Positions 30,673-40,441 are shown, numbered from the stretch's first letter. The stretch is DNA of 64,000 nt from Bacillus sp. AFS029637 (GCF_002584985.1 NZ_NUPZ01000023.1:89997-153996); one strand, 5' to 3'. Numbers and translations: made by a program. The notes: generated by a model not told the origin, from the sequence alone.

Positions 30673-31590
30673 GTGAAATGGATGAGTACGTCGATTAAAG
30701 TTTTCATATTATCGCTATGTTTCCTTTGTTTTGGCATGACTACTGCATTTGCTGTGAGTGATATGGGAGAAGTGAGAGTTGATGGATCCTCAACAGTTTT
30801 TCCTATTATAGAAGCAGTAGCGGAGGAATACACAAAGGCGCATCCAAACGTGAAAATTTCGATCAGTGTATCTGGAACAGGAGGAGGGTTTAATCGTTTC
30901 AGTAAAGGAGAAGTAGATATAAATAATGCTTCAAGAGTAATGAAACAAGTGGAAGAAAATGAAATGAAGAAAAACTCCATTCAGTTTACACCGTTTGAAG
31001 TCGCTTACGATGGTCTTACGATCGTTGTAAATCGTCAAAATCATTGGGTAGACGATATGTCAATAGACGAGTTACGTCTATTGTGGAGTGAAGATGGAAG
31101 AGAGAAGCGATGGTCACAAATTCATTCATCATGGCCACGTGAACAGGTGAAATTTTATGCGCCAGGTGTAGATTCTGGTACGTATGATTATTTTCAAAAT
31201 GTCATCTTACAAAAAAGTCGCATTGTAAAAAAAGTCTCTTTGTCTGAAGATGATCAAGTTATTATGCAAGGAGTAATGAATGATAAAAATGCCATTGCTT
31301 TTGTAGGATATGCTTATTATATGGCCAATCGAGATAAGGTGAAAGCGATAAAAGTAAATGGTGTATTTCCGACGAAAGAGACCATTCAATCAGGTAAGTA
31401 TAAGCCTTTATCTAGACCGCTATTTACTTATGTGAATAATGCATCGATCCGAAATAAAATGAATGTAGCAAATTATGTGGAGTTTATGATTCGGCATGTT
31501 GGTAACCTTGCTGAAGAAGTAGGGTATGTAAAATTACCAAAAGAAAAATATAATGAACAGCTGCGAATGTTAACAGAAATAAAAAGGTAA
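30673..31590 (+). CDS. pstS: Phosphate-binding protein PstS
   Basis: A 305-residue substrate-binding protein of the high-affinity phosphate ABC importer. The signal sequence (about 8-28) ends in an A-F-A site. The phosphate-binding motifs VDGSSTVFPI and SGTGGGFNRF appear just after it, and the DSGT loop (YAPGVDSGTYDYF) in the second lobe. There is no clear lipobox cysteine after the signal, unlike many Gram-positive PstS. Start GTG 30673 follows TAGGAGGAA. First gene of the pst operon and preceded by a Pho box. Confidence 0.94.
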   Translation: MKWMSTSIKVFILSLCFLCFGMTTAFAVSDMGEVRVDGSSTVFPIIEAVAEEYTKAHPNVKISISVSGTGGGFNRFSKGEVDINNASRVMKQVEENEMKKNSIQFTPFEVAYDGLTIVVNRQNHWVDDMSIDELRLLWSEDGREKRWSQIHSSWPREQVKFYAPGVDSGTYDYFQNVILQKSRIVKKVSLSEDDQVIMQGVMNDKNAIAFVGYAYYMANRDKVKAIKVNGVFPTKETIQSGKYKPLSRPLFTYVNNASIRNKMNVANYVEFMIRHVGNLAEEVGYVKLPKEKYNEQLRMLTEIKR

Positions 31591-31617
31591 TGTCAGGGTG
31601 GAAAGGGGTTTTCATCT

Positions 31618-32568
31618 TTGGCTCATAATGACAAAAGTCAAATTACATTTTCTGTACAACATTTGATTGAAAGAAATATAAAACAAAGAAAAAAAACGCA
31701 GCGAATCAATCGAATGGTTCCGTTATTACTAAAAATAATTGCTAGCGTGTCGATTGTGACGACACTTGGAATTGTTTTTACGTTAGCAAATGAAACAATG
31801 ATGTTTTTTCAAAACATACCATTACACTTCTTTTTGACGGAGAAAGAATGGTTACCTTTTTTTGAAGATCCTAAATTCGGTATATTACCACTTATATGTG
31901 GAACAGTCCTTGTAACGGCGATTGCTATGTGCGTAGCAATTCCTATCGGTTTAGCTTGTGCCGTATTTTTAAGCGAATATGCTTCAAATGGTGCACGGAA
32001 AATATTAAAGCCGATGTTAGAACTATTAGCAGGCATTCCGACAATTGTATATGGCTTTTTTGCACTAACAATTGTCACACCGCTTTTACAACGGGTTATA
32101 CCAGATTTACAATTTTTTAATGCGATAAGTCCAGGGATTGTTATTGGATTTATGCTGATACCTACAATTGCATCTCTGTCTGAAGACGCGATGAGAGCTG
32201 TAGCGAAAGGAACGAAAGAAGCTTCGTTAGCACTCGGAGCAACTCGCCTTGAGATGGTAAAACAAGTAGTGTTTCCTTCGGCTTTTACAGGGATTATAGC
32301 GGCGATTATATTAGCAGCTTCCAGAGCGATTGGTGAAACGATGATCGTTGTAATTGCAGCGGGATCCACACCGAATGTATCACTCAATCCGACACACTCG
32401 ATTCAAACGTTAACAGCTTATATTGTGCAAGTGAGTTTAGGTGATGCTCCGCATGGAACGATTACTTATTACAGCATGTATGCTGTGGGTGCAACATTAT
32501 TCTTGTTTACATTTATAATGAACATCATTTCGCAGTCTATTATGCGCCGTTTTGGGAGGGTGACATAA
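31618..32568 (+). CDS. pstC: Phosphate ABC transporter permease PstC
   Basis: A 316-residue permease with six membrane helices and a cytoplasmic basic N-terminus (about 1-35). The EAA-type loop reads EASLALGATRLEMVKQVVFPSAFTGI in two parts around residue 205. The likely start is TTG 31618 after GAAAGGGG. The gene begins 27 bases after pstS and is followed by pstA after one base. Confidence 0.92.
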   Translation: MAHNDKSQITFSVQHLIERNIKQRKKTQRINRMVPLLLKIIASVSIVTTLGIVFTLANETMMFFQNIPLHFFLTEKEWLPFFEDPKFGILPLICGTVLVTAIAMCVAIPIGLACAVFLSEYASNGARKILKPMLELLAGIPTIVYGFFALTIVTPLLQRVIPDLQFFNAISPGIVIGFMLIPTIASLSEDAMRAVAKGTKEASLALGATRLEMVKQVVFPSAFTGIIAAIILAASRAIGETMIVVIAAGSTPNVSLNPTHSIQTLTAYIVQVSLGDAPHGTITYYSMYAVGATLFLFTFIMNIISQSIMRRFGRVT

Positions 32569-32569
32569 T

Positions 32570-33436
32570 ATGCGAATGTTGAATCAAAAAAAAATACAAG
32601 AAAATATGGCATCTCGTTTTTTAAAAGACCGAATTTACAAATTGTCATTTTATATTGCAATTTTGTTTTCGATAGTAATACTGTTTATTTTGCTTTTTCA
32701 AATCTTTGAAAAAGGTATAAGTTATCTTTCCATAGATTTTTTTACAAACTTCGCTTCGCGTAATCCGAGAGAAGCTGGTATTGCTGCAGCTTTGTCAGGA
32801 ACAATATTATTTATGAGCATTGTTATACCCGTCTCGTTTCTATTGGGAGTCGGAACTGCCCTTTATTTAGAGCGATATGCGAAGGAATCCATATTTAAAA
32901 AGATAATAGAAATTAATAATCAAACGTTAGCAGGAGTACCTTCCGTTGTATATGGATTACTCGGCTTAACCATTTTTGTATATGCTCTTCATTTAGGAGA
33001 GAGTATCGTCGCAGCGGCACTGACGATGAGCTTGCTCGTGTTACCAACAGTTGTTGTGGCTAGTCAAGAAGCAATTAGGTCTGTACCAAGTTCATTATTA
33101 GAGGCTTCTTATGGATTAGGTGCTACGAAGTGGCAAACGATGTATCAAGTTGTATTGCCGTATGCTTTTCCAGGCATTATAACAGGGTGTACGTTAGCCC
33201 TATCAAGAGCAATTGGAGAAGCGGCACCGCTGTTAGTTATCGGAGCGCTTGCATTTGCAAACTATGTTCCATTTAGTATGTTTGATCGGTTTACAGTTTT
33301 ACCAATTCAAATTTTTAATTGGATGAGTAGACCACAAGAAGAATTTCAGTACGTAGCAGCAGCTGGGATGATTGTTTTGTTAGGTTTGTTGCTCTTTATC
33401 AATATATTTGTCTTATGGTTACGAAATCGAAAATAA
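32570..33436 (+). CDS. pstA: Phosphate ABC transporter permease PstA
   Basis: A 288-residue permease with six membrane helices and an EAA loop ([20 protein letters not shown]) near residue 180. It pairs with PstC to form the channel. The ATG follows GGGAGGGTGAC inside pstC. An ATG two codons later is an equally possible start. Confidence 0.92.
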   Translation: MRMLNQKKIQENMASRFLKDRIYKLSFYIAILFSIVILFILLFQIFEKGISYLSIDFFTNFASRNPREAGIAAALSGTILFMSIVIPVSFLLGVGTALYLERYAKESIFKKIIEINNQTLAGVPSVVYGLLGLTIFVYALHLGESIVAAALTMSLLVLPTVVVASQEAIRSVPSSLLEASYGLGATKWQTMYQVVLPYAFPGIITGCTLALSRAIGEAAPLLVIGALAFANYVPFSMFDRFTVLPIQIFNWMSRPQEEFQYVAAAGMIVLLGLLLFINIFVLWLRNRK

Positions 33437-33464
33437 GTTGGAAGTGGATGAAAGGGGAATTCAA

Positions 33465-34280
33465 ATGGTAGCAACGGTAGTAAATGTACAGGTGAAAAAC
33501 GAAGAGAAAATCGAGACTGCACCAAAGAAAGTAGTATTTGATACGAAAAACTTAAATTTATGGTACGGAGAAGACCATGCTTTAAAGGATATTAACTTAA
33601 GTATTCATGAGAATGAAGTTACAGCAATTATCGGCCCAAGTGGTTGTGGTAAATCAACGTACTTAAAAACATTAAATCGTATGGTAGAGTTAGTACCTAT
33701 CGTTCGAACTACAGGTGTAATTGAATATAGAGAACGCAACATATTTGATAAATCATATCCAGTTGAAGAATTACGAACGCATGTAGGAATGGTATTCCAA
33801 AAGCCAAATCCATTTCCAAAATCTATTTATGAAAATGTAGCATACGGCCCGAAAATTCATGGTATTCGTGACAAAAAAACATTGGATGAAATTGTTGAAA
33901 AAAGTTTACGTGGAGCAGCGATTTGGGATGAGTTGAAAGATCGCTTGCACGATAATGCATATGGTTTATCTGGTGGACAGCAACAACGTTTATGTATTGC
34001 ACGTTGTTTAGCGATTGAGCCGGACGTTATTTTAATGGATGAGCCAACATCGGCGTTAGATCCAATCTCAACATTAAAAGTAGAAGAACTTATTCAAGAG
34101 TTAAAGAAAGACTTTAGCATCGTTATTGTGACGCATAACATGCAACAAGCAGCACGTATTTCAGACAAAACTGCTTTCTTCTTAAGTGGAGAAGTTGTGG
34201 AATATACAGATACAAACAAATTATTTACGACACCTTCAGATAAACGAACAGAAGATTATATTACAGGCCGATTTGGTTGA
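33465..34280 (+). CDS. pstB: Phosphate ABC transporter ATPase PstB
   Basis: A 271-residue ATPase energising PstCA. Walker [10 protein letters not shown] is at 57-65; the signature [13 protein letters not shown] and Walker [14 protein letters not shown] follow. The ATG at 33465 follows AAAGGGG, and an in-frame extension back into pstA was rejected. There is one pstB here, whereas B. subtilis has two in its pst operon. Confidence 0.95.
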   Translation: MVATVVNVQVKNEEKIETAPKKVVFDTKNLNLWYGEDHALKDINLSIHENEVTAIIGPSGCGKSTYLKTLNRMVELVPIVRTTGVIEYRERNIFDKSYPVEELRTHVGMVFQKPNPFPKSIYENVAYGPKIHGIRDKKTLDEIVEKSLRGAAIWDELKDRLHDNAYGLSGGQQQRLCIARCLAIEPDVILMDEPTSALDPISTLKVEELIQELKKDFSIVIVTHNMQQAARISDKTAFFLSGEVVEYTDTNKLFTTPSDKRTEDYITGRFG

Positions 34281-34302
34281 TTGCGCTAGCAAGGATAAGA
34301 GT

Positions 34303-34337
34303 AAATACCCTCTTAACAGAGGGTATTTCTTATTTTT
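34303..34337 (+). terminator. Terminator or attenuator between pstB and phoU
   Basis: AAATACCCTCT and AGAGGGTATTT form an 11-bp stem, then a T-rich tract. It may separate phoU from the pst transcript or reduce read-through. Confidence 0.75.
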
Positions 34338-34457
34338 ACCTCATTTTAATAGAGAATGAATACTTCTCCTATCTTAAAGCTTATTACAGGTGTAAGTAAG
34401 GGCTACGTAGGGGATTTATATATAATGGCACATAATAATATTGAGGGGGAAGAAACA

Positions 34458-35114
34458 ATGGTAAGAGAACAGTTTCAATGGGATTTAAAAACGTTACAGC
34501 AAAAGGTAATTGAGCTAGGTGAACTAGCGAGAGAAGCTTTATTACTTGCGATGGAAGGTTTGCATACAAGAGATGTAGAGAAAGCGTTAGAGGTTATAGA
34601 TGGTGATTATCGTATGGATAATTTAGAAGAGGAAATAAATGATCTTGCACTTATGCTTATTACGAAGCAGCAGCCTGTAGCAAGTGATTTACGAAGAATT
34701 TTTATTTCAATTAAAACAGCAACAGATTTAGAGCGTATTGCAGATCATGCTGTAAATATTGCGAAATCTACAATTCGTCTTGGAGAAAAAGAAGTGACAG
34801 TTAGTTTGCAAAATCTTGACGAAATGTTTGAAATTGCTCATAAGATGTTAACTTTAGCATTGGAAGCATATGAGCAAGAAAATTTAACTATTGCAAAACA
34901 AATTGCTGAAATGGATGATTCCGTTGATGAAATATATGGAAAGGCAATTCGTGAATTTATCTCTTCCATTCCGGAACAACCAGAAACAATTACGCAAATT
35001 ACACAATTGTCCTTTGTGGCGAGATATATTGAGCGTGTAGCAGATCATATTACAAATATTGCCGAAAATGTATTTTATTTAGTGAAAGGAAAGCATTATT
35101 TATTAAATGAATAA
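34458..35114 (+). CDS. phoU: Phosphate signalling protein PhoU
   Basis: A 218-residue all-helical protein with two PhoU repeats, each carrying the metal-binding D-[LY]-ERI-[AV]-DH motif (DLERIADHAVNIAK near 90 and YIERVADHITNIAE near 195). It links Pst transport to control of the Pho two-component system. The ATG follows GAGGGGGAAG; a longer frame upstream is not supported. Confidence 0.93.
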   Translation: MVREQFQWDLKTLQQKVIELGELAREALLLAMEGLHTRDVEKALEVIDGDYRMDNLEEEINDLALMLITKQQPVASDLRRIFISIKTATDLERIADHAVNIAKSTIRLGEKEVTVSLQNLDEMFEIAHKMLTLALEAYEQENLTIAKQIAEMDDSVDEIYGKAIREFISSIPEQPETITQITQLSFVARYIERVADHITNIAENVFYLVKGKHYLLNE

Positions 35115-35118
35115 ATAA

Positions 35119-35147
35119 AAAGCAGGTGAACATCACCTGCTTTTTTT
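35119..35147 (+). terminator. Terminator of phoU
   Basis: AGCAGGTGA and TCACCTGCT form a hairpin followed by seven Ts. Confidence 0.9.
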
Positions 35148-35455
35148 AGTCAAAACACGACAAAAAAAGCTCATTGTTTCCTTTAGTTTATGATGATAAG
35201 ATGTATCATAATGTAATCGAAAAATTAGTACGTATATGTTGGTTACATAGTAAACATTATTTTACTAAGTTAATAGTAAGCGCTTTCTTTTTTGGTGAAG
35301 TGCGAAAGATATATTTATATAAGAAATTTTAATCAGCGTGTTCCCTCAGTGATGATTCATTGAAACAATCAAACTTAAGCTAGTTAATGCGGGGTAGAAA
35401 ATATACATAACGTATATGGAGTTACTGAACATTATATAAGTGGAGGCTGAAGTAT
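35148..35455. other. Intergenic region with a possible cre site
   Basis: About 300 AT-rich bases with no coding frame that has a ribosome binding site. The only notable signal is AGTAAGCGCTTTCT at 35275-35288, which resembles a CcpA (cre) site with two mismatches. Confidence 0.45.
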
Positions 35456-37810
35456 ATGAAGGGGGTTATTTTAGCTGGAGGAAAAGGAAGACGCCTTAGA
35501 CCATTAACATGTAATACTCCAAAACCGATGTTACCATTATTAGAAAAGCCAGTATTGGAATACAATATTGAATTATTACGTCAGCATGGTATTCGTGAAA
35601 TCGCAATTACAGTGCAATATATGAGTACAGCCATTAAGCAATATTTTGGTGATGGTAGTAAATGGGGAGTAAACTTGTACTATTTTGAAGACTCTCCTCC
35701 GCTTGGAACTGCAGGAAGTATCAAACAGGCGGAAAAATTTTTAGATGAAACATTTGTTGTGATAAGCGGGGATGCATTAACTGATTTTCAATTATCAGAA
35801 GGAATTGCATTTCATGAACAAAAGAAAAGAATGGTAACCATGTTTGTGAAGGAAGTAGAAAACCCACTCTCCTTCGGTTTGGTTGTAATGAACAAAGAAC
35901 AAGAGGTGACACGATATATAGAAAAACCGAGCTGGAATGAGGTAGTCTCTAATATTGTGAATACAGGGATTTATATTATGGAGCCAGATATCTTCTCTTA
36001 CATACCGCAGAGGCAATTTTTTGATTTCAGTCAAGATGTGTTTCCGCTATTGGCAAATAAGAACGCGTTATTTGCATATTTATCAGAAGGTTATTGGTTA
36101 GATATCGGTACATTTGATCAATATCGACAAGCACAATTTGACTTGTTAACGAAAAAATTGCAAGTACCTATTCCGTATACGGAAGTATTACCGATGGTAT
36201 GGATGGGAGAAGGTGTGACGATTGGGAAGGGAACGAAAATTCATGGACCTTCTTTTATTGGAGAAGGAGCAACGATTGGCGCAGGAGCTGTAATTGAGCC
36301 ATACTCTATTATTGGGAAAAATAGTGTCATTTCAAGTTATTCTCATCTTCAAAAAAGCATTGTTTTTGCAAATACGCACATTGGAAAGTATTGTGAACTT
36401 TTAGAAACGACAATAGGAGAGCACACAATGGTTGAAGATGATGTCACACTGTTTCAAAGAAGCATTGTGGCGGATCGTTGTCATATAGGGAAAAGTGCGG
36501 TAATTAAGCAAAAAGGAAAACTATGGCCCTATAAGGCGATTGATAGTCATTCGATCGTAGCATCGGCTGGTGTGCAAGAAAGTGAAAAAGGTGCAGGGTG
36601 GTTACAAAAAAGTCGCGTTGTAGGAAGAGGTAATGTTGAGATTACTCCTCAATTCATTGTGAAAGTTGCGATGGCGTATGGATCTCTTTTTGCAAAAGGG
36701 GAAAGCATATTAATTGGAAGTCAAGAAAATATAGAGACAACTTCTTATAAAAATTTATTCCTTCATGCTATTCATGGTATCGGGATTCATACGATGGAAT
36801 GCAAAGAAATGAACGAGTCACTTTTTCAATATAGTATTCAGAATTTGCAATGCGCAGGTGGGGTTTTCGTTCAAGTGGAAAATGAAAAAGAGGTTGTTAT
36901 AAAGTTGTATGGTAAGGATGGGGCGCTATTAACGTATAAGCAGCAAAAAGCGATAGAACAAGTATATATGTCTGAGTCGTTTTATTACGTATGTGAGAAA
37001 GAAATGGGACGAAATAATTTGGTCCACGTTTCGTTACAGGAGTATATAGAAGCAGTATTAGAGCACATTGATATTGAGAAAATACAAACACAAAAGTTTC
37101 ATCTTTTAATTAATAAGAGAAATGATATGTTACAACAGTTACTTATGCTTTTTCTGCAAAGGCTTGGATGCACAGTTACATGGATTTATGCGGGGGAACA
37201 AAAAGATCATGTGAAAGCTTTGATGAAATCAAGTAAAGCAAATATGGCACTTATGTTTTCAGAGCAAGGGAATTATTTTGAGTTATATGATCATCATAGT
37301 AACATTTACCAAGGGACAGATTTTGAAGAAGTAGATATTCCAGATTTATTACTTGAATCAGCTGGAAACATTTACCCTATGTCTTTGAAATTAGGAGAGT
37401 GTTACCTACTATTTTATACGCATGATGAAAAAAAATCTTTTCAGGTAAGATGGAAGCGAGATATTTTATATCGAATTGGAAAATTATTCGAGTTAATAGC
37501 ACTGCAGGGAAAAACGTTTCGCAGCATAGTAGAGCAATCCCCTCCGCTCTATTTACTTTATGATGAAGTTGTATGTTCATGGAGTGAGAAAGGGAAAGTG
37601 ATGAGGAAATTATTGGCTGATATGGAAAGAAAGGAAGAGGGGATATTTGAAGGAGTACAATTTAAATATGCAGAAAAAGAGTGGTCGTATATCGTTTCTG
37701 ACATAAAACAGCCAAAATTTTTAGTGTATTCACATGCTAAAAACCCAGTGATAGCAAGGGAAAATATGAAAAATCTTATAGAAAAAATTAGACAATATCA
37801 AAAGGTGTAG
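35456..37810 (+). CDS. Sugar nucleotidyltransferase fused to a degenerate phosphomutase domain
   Basis: A 784-residue three-part protein. Residues 1-230 are a sugar-1-phosphate nucleotidyltransferase with signature LAGGKGRRLRPLT and the K-P binding motif. Residues about 245-365 are left-handed beta-helix hexapeptide repeats (IGKGTKIHGPSFIGEGATIG type). Residues about 385-784 have the order of a phosphomannomutase. However, the phosphoserine loop (usually TASHNP) reads VQVENEKEV near 472, and the metal loop (usually DGDxDR) reads SEQGNYF near 602. The N-terminal enzyme looks intact and could act on mannose- or glucose-1-phosphate, but the substrate is not visible. RBS GTGGAGG. It stands alone between terminators. 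Confidence 0.85.
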   Translation: MKGVILAGGKGRRLRPLTCNTPKPMLPLLEKPVLEYNIELLRQHGIREIAITVQYMSTAIKQYFGDGSKWGVNLYYFEDSPPLGTAGSIKQAEKFLDETFVVISGDALTDFQLSEGIAFHEQKKRMVTMFVKEVENPLSFGLVVMNKEQEVTRYIEKPSWNEVVSNIVNTGIYIMEPDIFSYIPQRQFFDFSQDVFPLLANKNALFAYLSEGYWLDIGTFDQYRQAQFDLLTKKLQVPIPYTEVLPMVWMGEGVTIGKGTKIHGPSFIGEGATIGAGAVIEPYSIIGKNSVISSYSHLQKSIVFANTHIGKYCELLETTIGEHTMVEDDVTLFQRSIVADRCHIGKSAVIKQKGKLWPYKAIDSHSIVASAGVQESEKGAGWLQKSRVVGRGNVEITPQFIVKVAMAYGSLFAKGESILIGSQENIETTSYKNLFLHAIHGIGIHTMECKEMNESLFQYSIQNLQCAGGVFVQVENEKEVVIKLYGKDGALLTYKQQKAIEQVYMSESFYYVCEKEMGRNNLVHVSLQEYIEAVLEHIDIEKIQTQKFHLLINKRNDMLQQLLMLFLQRLGCTVTWIYAGEQKDHVKALMKSSKANMALMFSEQGNYFELYDHHSNIYQGTDFEEVDIPDLLLESAGNIYPMSLKLGECYLLFYTHDEKKSFQVRWKRDILYRIGKLFELIALQGKTFRSIVEQSPPLYLLYDEVVCSWSEKGKVMRKLLADMERKEEGIFEGVQFKYAEKEWSYIVSDIKQPKFLVYSHAKNPVIARENMKNLIEKIRQYQKV

Positions 37811-37835
37811 AATTTTTATTTTAAAAGTGGTATTA

Positions 37836-37844
37836 TGGTATAGT
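37836..37844 (+). promoter_or_regulatory. Extended -10 promoter of rpmG
   Basis: TGGTATAGT is a TG-N-TATAGT extended -10 about 35 bases before the rpmG start. The -35 is weak. Confidence 0.45.
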
Positions 37845-37879
37845 CTGATTTAAGTTATTAGTACTGGAGGGAAATAAGA

Positions 37880-38029
37880 ATGCGTGTGAATATTACTCTA
37901 GCATGTACAGAATGCGGAGATCGTAACTATATCTCAAAGAAAAATAAACGTAACAACGCTGAGCGTATCGAGCTTAAAAAGTATTGCAAGCGTGACAAGA
38001 AGTCTACGTTACACCGTGAAACAAAGTAA
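37880..38029 (+). CDS. rpmG: 50S ribosomal protein L33
   Basis: A 49-residue ribosomal protein starting [17 protein letters not shown]. It keeps the first zinc-ribbon pair (C9, C12) and C36, but has Asp at position 39 where the fourth cysteine is expected. It is thus intermediate between zinc-binding (C+) and zinc-free (C-) L33 forms. RBS GGAGGGAA. Position before yqgN matches rpmG of B. subtilis. Confidence 0.95.
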   Translation: MRVNITLACTECGDRNYISKKNKRNNAERIELKKYCKRDKKSTLHRETK

Positions 38030-38030
38030 G

Positions 38031-38063
38031 CAGTAGGAATATTTTCCTACTGTTTCTTTTTTT
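38031..38063 (+). terminator. Terminator of rpmG
   Basis: CAGTAGGAA and TTCCTACTG pair around TATT and are followed by a T-rich tract. Confidence 0.85.
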
Positions 38064-38133
38064 ATTCGATTCCTCTGTTAAAAGTGATACACTATCATCG
38101 TAGAGAAAAGTATCACTGTAAGGGGGAAAATGT

Positions 38134-38712
38134 GTGAAAGAAGAGAAAGTACGTTTACGTAAACAAATAATAAAGCACATGAATTCTTTATCAGAAGAAC
38201 AGTATGCAACTTTATCAGAGCGAATTGCAGTTTCGTTGTATGCGCAAAAAGAGTGGGTTGAAGCTAAAACAATTGGCATCACGCTCTCAATGGAAAATGA
38301 AGTGAATACATATCCTATTATCGAAAAAGCTTGGGAAGAAGGGAAGAAAGTTGTCGTTCCGAAGTGTAATAGAGGGACAAGGACAATGACTTTCCGTCAA
38401 ATTCATAATTTTGATCAATTAGAAACCGTGTATATGAATTTACGTGAACCGATTCCGGTACTTACGGAAGAAGTGGATGCGGATGAAATCGACCTTCAAA
38501 TCGTGCCAGGCGTAGCTTATACAGAGCGTGGAGAACGGATTGGATATGGCGGTGGCTATTATGATCGTTATCTCTTGCATTATAAAGGGAAAACGTTATC
38601 ATTAGCCTATAATTTTCAAATGGTACAACACATTCCAGTAGAGCCATTTGATAAGAATGTAGAAAAAATTATTACAGAAAAAGGAACAATGGTTATAAAT
38701 GGGCTTGTATAG
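38134..38712 (+). CDS. yqgN: 5-formyltetrahydrofolate cyclo-ligase
   Basis: A 192-residue ATP-dependent enzyme (MTHFS) that converts 5-formyl-THF to 5,10-methenyl-THF. The substrate-binding motif G-E-R-I-G-Y-G-G-G-Y-Y-D-R-Y is near residues 130-143, and a basic N-terminus KVRLRKQI is typical. The start is GTG 38134 after AAGGGGG. It feeds the one-carbon pool also used by metH and yitJ in this window. Confidence 0.93.
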   Translation: MKEEKVRLRKQIIKHMNSLSEEQYATLSERIAVSLYAQKEWVEAKTIGITLSMENEVNTYPIIEKAWEEGKKVVVPKCNRGTRTMTFRQIHNFDQLETVYMNLREPIPVLTEEVDADEIDLQIVPGVAYTERGERIGYGGGYYDRYLLHYKGKTLSLAYNFQMVQHIPVEPFDKNVEKIITEKGTMVINGLV

Positions 38713-38814
38713 ACAAATAAAAATTGACGAGACTTTTTCTTCTTGATTATAATAAAATATGTGAACGTTTTCTTATTATAATTTTTATAGTAAGTGAGCA
38801 TAGAGGGTGATGAA

Positions 38815-39015
38815 ATGGTATCTATTTATGATATTCAGCAATTGCTAAAGAAATTTGGTACGATTATTTATACAGGTGATCGAATTGCAGATTTACAATT
38901 AATGCAAGATGAATTGCGTGAGCTAAATCAATCACAGCTAATCGACCCACAAGACTATCAAACAGCTTTATTTTTATTGAAGCAAGAAATTCAAAAAGAG
39001 CTAAATAAGAATTAG
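38815..39015 (+). CDS. yqgQ: DUF910 protein YqgQ
   Basis: A 66-residue helical protein with the YqgQ family pattern (IYDIQQLLKKFGTIIYTGDR). It lies 19 bases before glcK as in B. subtilis and is probably cotranscribed. YqgQ folds as a three-helix bundle suggested to bind nucleic acid; function unproven. The ATG at 38815 follows AGAGGGTGATGA. Confidence 0.88.
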   Translation: MVSIYDIQQLLKKFGTIIYTGDRIADLQLMQDELRELNQSQLIDPQDYQTALFLLKQEIQKELNKN

Positions 39016-39034
39016 ATAAAGGTAGGTAAGCAAC

Positions 39035-40018
39035 ATGGAAGAGAAATGGTTAGTTGGTGTTGACCTTGGTGGTACAACGATTAAATTAGCATTTATTAAT
39101 GTGTACGGCGAAATTTTACATAAGTGGGAAATCCCTACGAATACAAATGAGCAAGGAAAACATATTACGCTTGATGTAGCAAAAGCAATTGATAAAAAGT
39201 TAGAAGAGTTAGGTGAATTAAAAAGTAAGTTAATTGGTATTGGTATGGGAGCTCCTGGCCCTGTACATGTGGCATCTGGAATGATTTATGAAGCGGTTAA
39301 TTTAGGATGGAAAAACTATCCGTTAAAAGATTTGTTAGAAGTCGAGACAGGATTACCTGTTGTGATTGATAATGATGCAAACTTAGCAGCGCTTGGTGAA
39401 ATGTGGAAAGGTGCTGGTGAAGGAGCAAAAGATTTAATTTGTATGACACTTGGCACAGGTGTTGGTGGCGGTGTAATCACTAATGGTGAGATTGTACACG
39501 GCATAAGTGGTGCTGCTGGTGAGATTGGACATATTACAGTCGTTACAGAGAATGCTTTCCCATGTAATTGCGGAAAGTCTGGTTGCTTAGAAACAGTAAC
39601 ATCTGCAACGGGTATTGTACGTGTTGCTATGCAAAAAATACAAGAGACTGATAAAGAGAGCATGTTACGTTCTATGTTAGCAGAAGAAGGGCGTATTACC
39701 TCAAAAGATGTGTTTGAAGCGCATGGCCAAGGTGATGAACTAGCAGGCGAAGTAGTAGAGAAAGTAGCTTCTTATTTAGGATTAGCTGTAGCGAACCTTT
39801 CTAGTACGTTGAACCCAGAGAAAATTGTTATTGGTGGAGGCGTATCTAAAGCTGGAGATGCACTATTAGAGCCAATTCAACGTTATTTCGAGCAATATGC
39901 TTTCTCACGCGCTGTAAAGAGCACGAAGTTAGCCATTGCGACACTTGGTAATGATGCAGGTGTTATCGGAGGAGCTTGGCTTGTAAAAAAGCACAAATAC
40001 GAAGCGAAGATGGTATAA
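39035..40018 (+). CDS. glcK: Glucokinase (ROK family)
   Basis: A 327-residue ROK-family sugar kinase that phosphorylates glucose to glucose-6-phosphate. The phosphate loop DLGGTTIK is at 10-17, the catalytic [11 protein letters not shown] near 112-122, and the ROK zinc motif is C177-N-C179-G-K-S-G-C184 preceded by GEIGH. RBS AAAGGTAGG. It matches B. subtilis GlcK (YqgR) in place and length. Confidence 0.95.
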   Translation: MEEKWLVGVDLGGTTIKLAFINVYGEILHKWEIPTNTNEQGKHITLDVAKAIDKKLEELGELKSKLIGIGMGAPGPVHVASGMIYEAVNLGWKNYPLKDLLEVETGLPVVIDNDANLAALGEMWKGAGEGAKDLICMTLGTGVGGGVITNGEIVHGISGAAGEIGHITVVTENAFPCNCGKSGCLETVTSATGIVRVAMQKIQETDKESMLRSMLAEEGRITSKDVFEAHGQGDELAGEVVEKVASYLGLAVANLSSTLNPEKIVIGGGVSKAGDALLEPIQRYFEQYAFSRAVKSTKLAIATLGNDAGVIGGAWLVKKHKYEAKMV

Positions 40019-40032
40019 GCTTTGAAATATGA

Positions 40033-40061
40033 AAAAAGGAAGGGGAAGCCCTTCCTTTTTT
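40033..40061 (+). terminator. Terminator of glcK
   Basis: AAAAAGGAAGGG and CCCTTCCTTTTT pair around GAAG. Confidence 0.9.
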
Positions 40062-40097
40062 GTGCAAAATCTTGATGAAGAATAACATGTAAATGAA

Positions 40098-40271
40098 TTA
40101 AGCTGCTGGAGGGTACCCGTTATATAGAACGGTCATAATCGTAAACCATCCGAAAACGAGTACAGTTGCAATTGCAAAGCCGCCCGCGAAGAAGTTCTTC
40201 TCGCGAAGTGTTCTAAGCGTAGCAAATACAGCTAACAGAGTGACAAGCGTAAAAATAATAACAAGGCCCAT
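40098..40271 (-). CDS. yqgW: Small DUF2759 membrane protein
   Basis: A 57-residue hydrophobic protein beginning MGLVIIFTLVTLLAVFATL, with two membrane helices separated by a short basic loop (REKN) and a Tyr-Pro-Pro tail. It resembles B. subtilis YqgW, which also lies near yqgX. Function unknown. The ATG follows a perfect AGAGGAGG. It is oriented opposite to glcK and yqgX. Confidence 0.82.
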   Translation of the reverse strand: MGLVIIFTLVTLLAVFATLRTLREKNFFAGGFAIATVLVFGWFTIMTVLYNGYPPAA

Positions 40272-40441
40272 ACAATATCCTCCTCTGTCTACTCATTCCT
40301 TAATATGAGTTTTTAGAATATTTACTCTTTTATATTGTACATGTTTTAAAAATGATTGTCGAGATAACATCCTTTCTTTTCCTCAGAGAAAGAAATGTTG
40401 TATCATTAAAAGTAAGTTTAATAACTGGAGGAGATTTTCAT

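Noticed and set aside
31809-32387. A 192-codon open frame antisense to pstC
   Set aside because: pstC is clearly real by family motifs and operon position. The antisense frame has no ribosome binding site and no recognisable protein features; it is a shadow of the permease codons.
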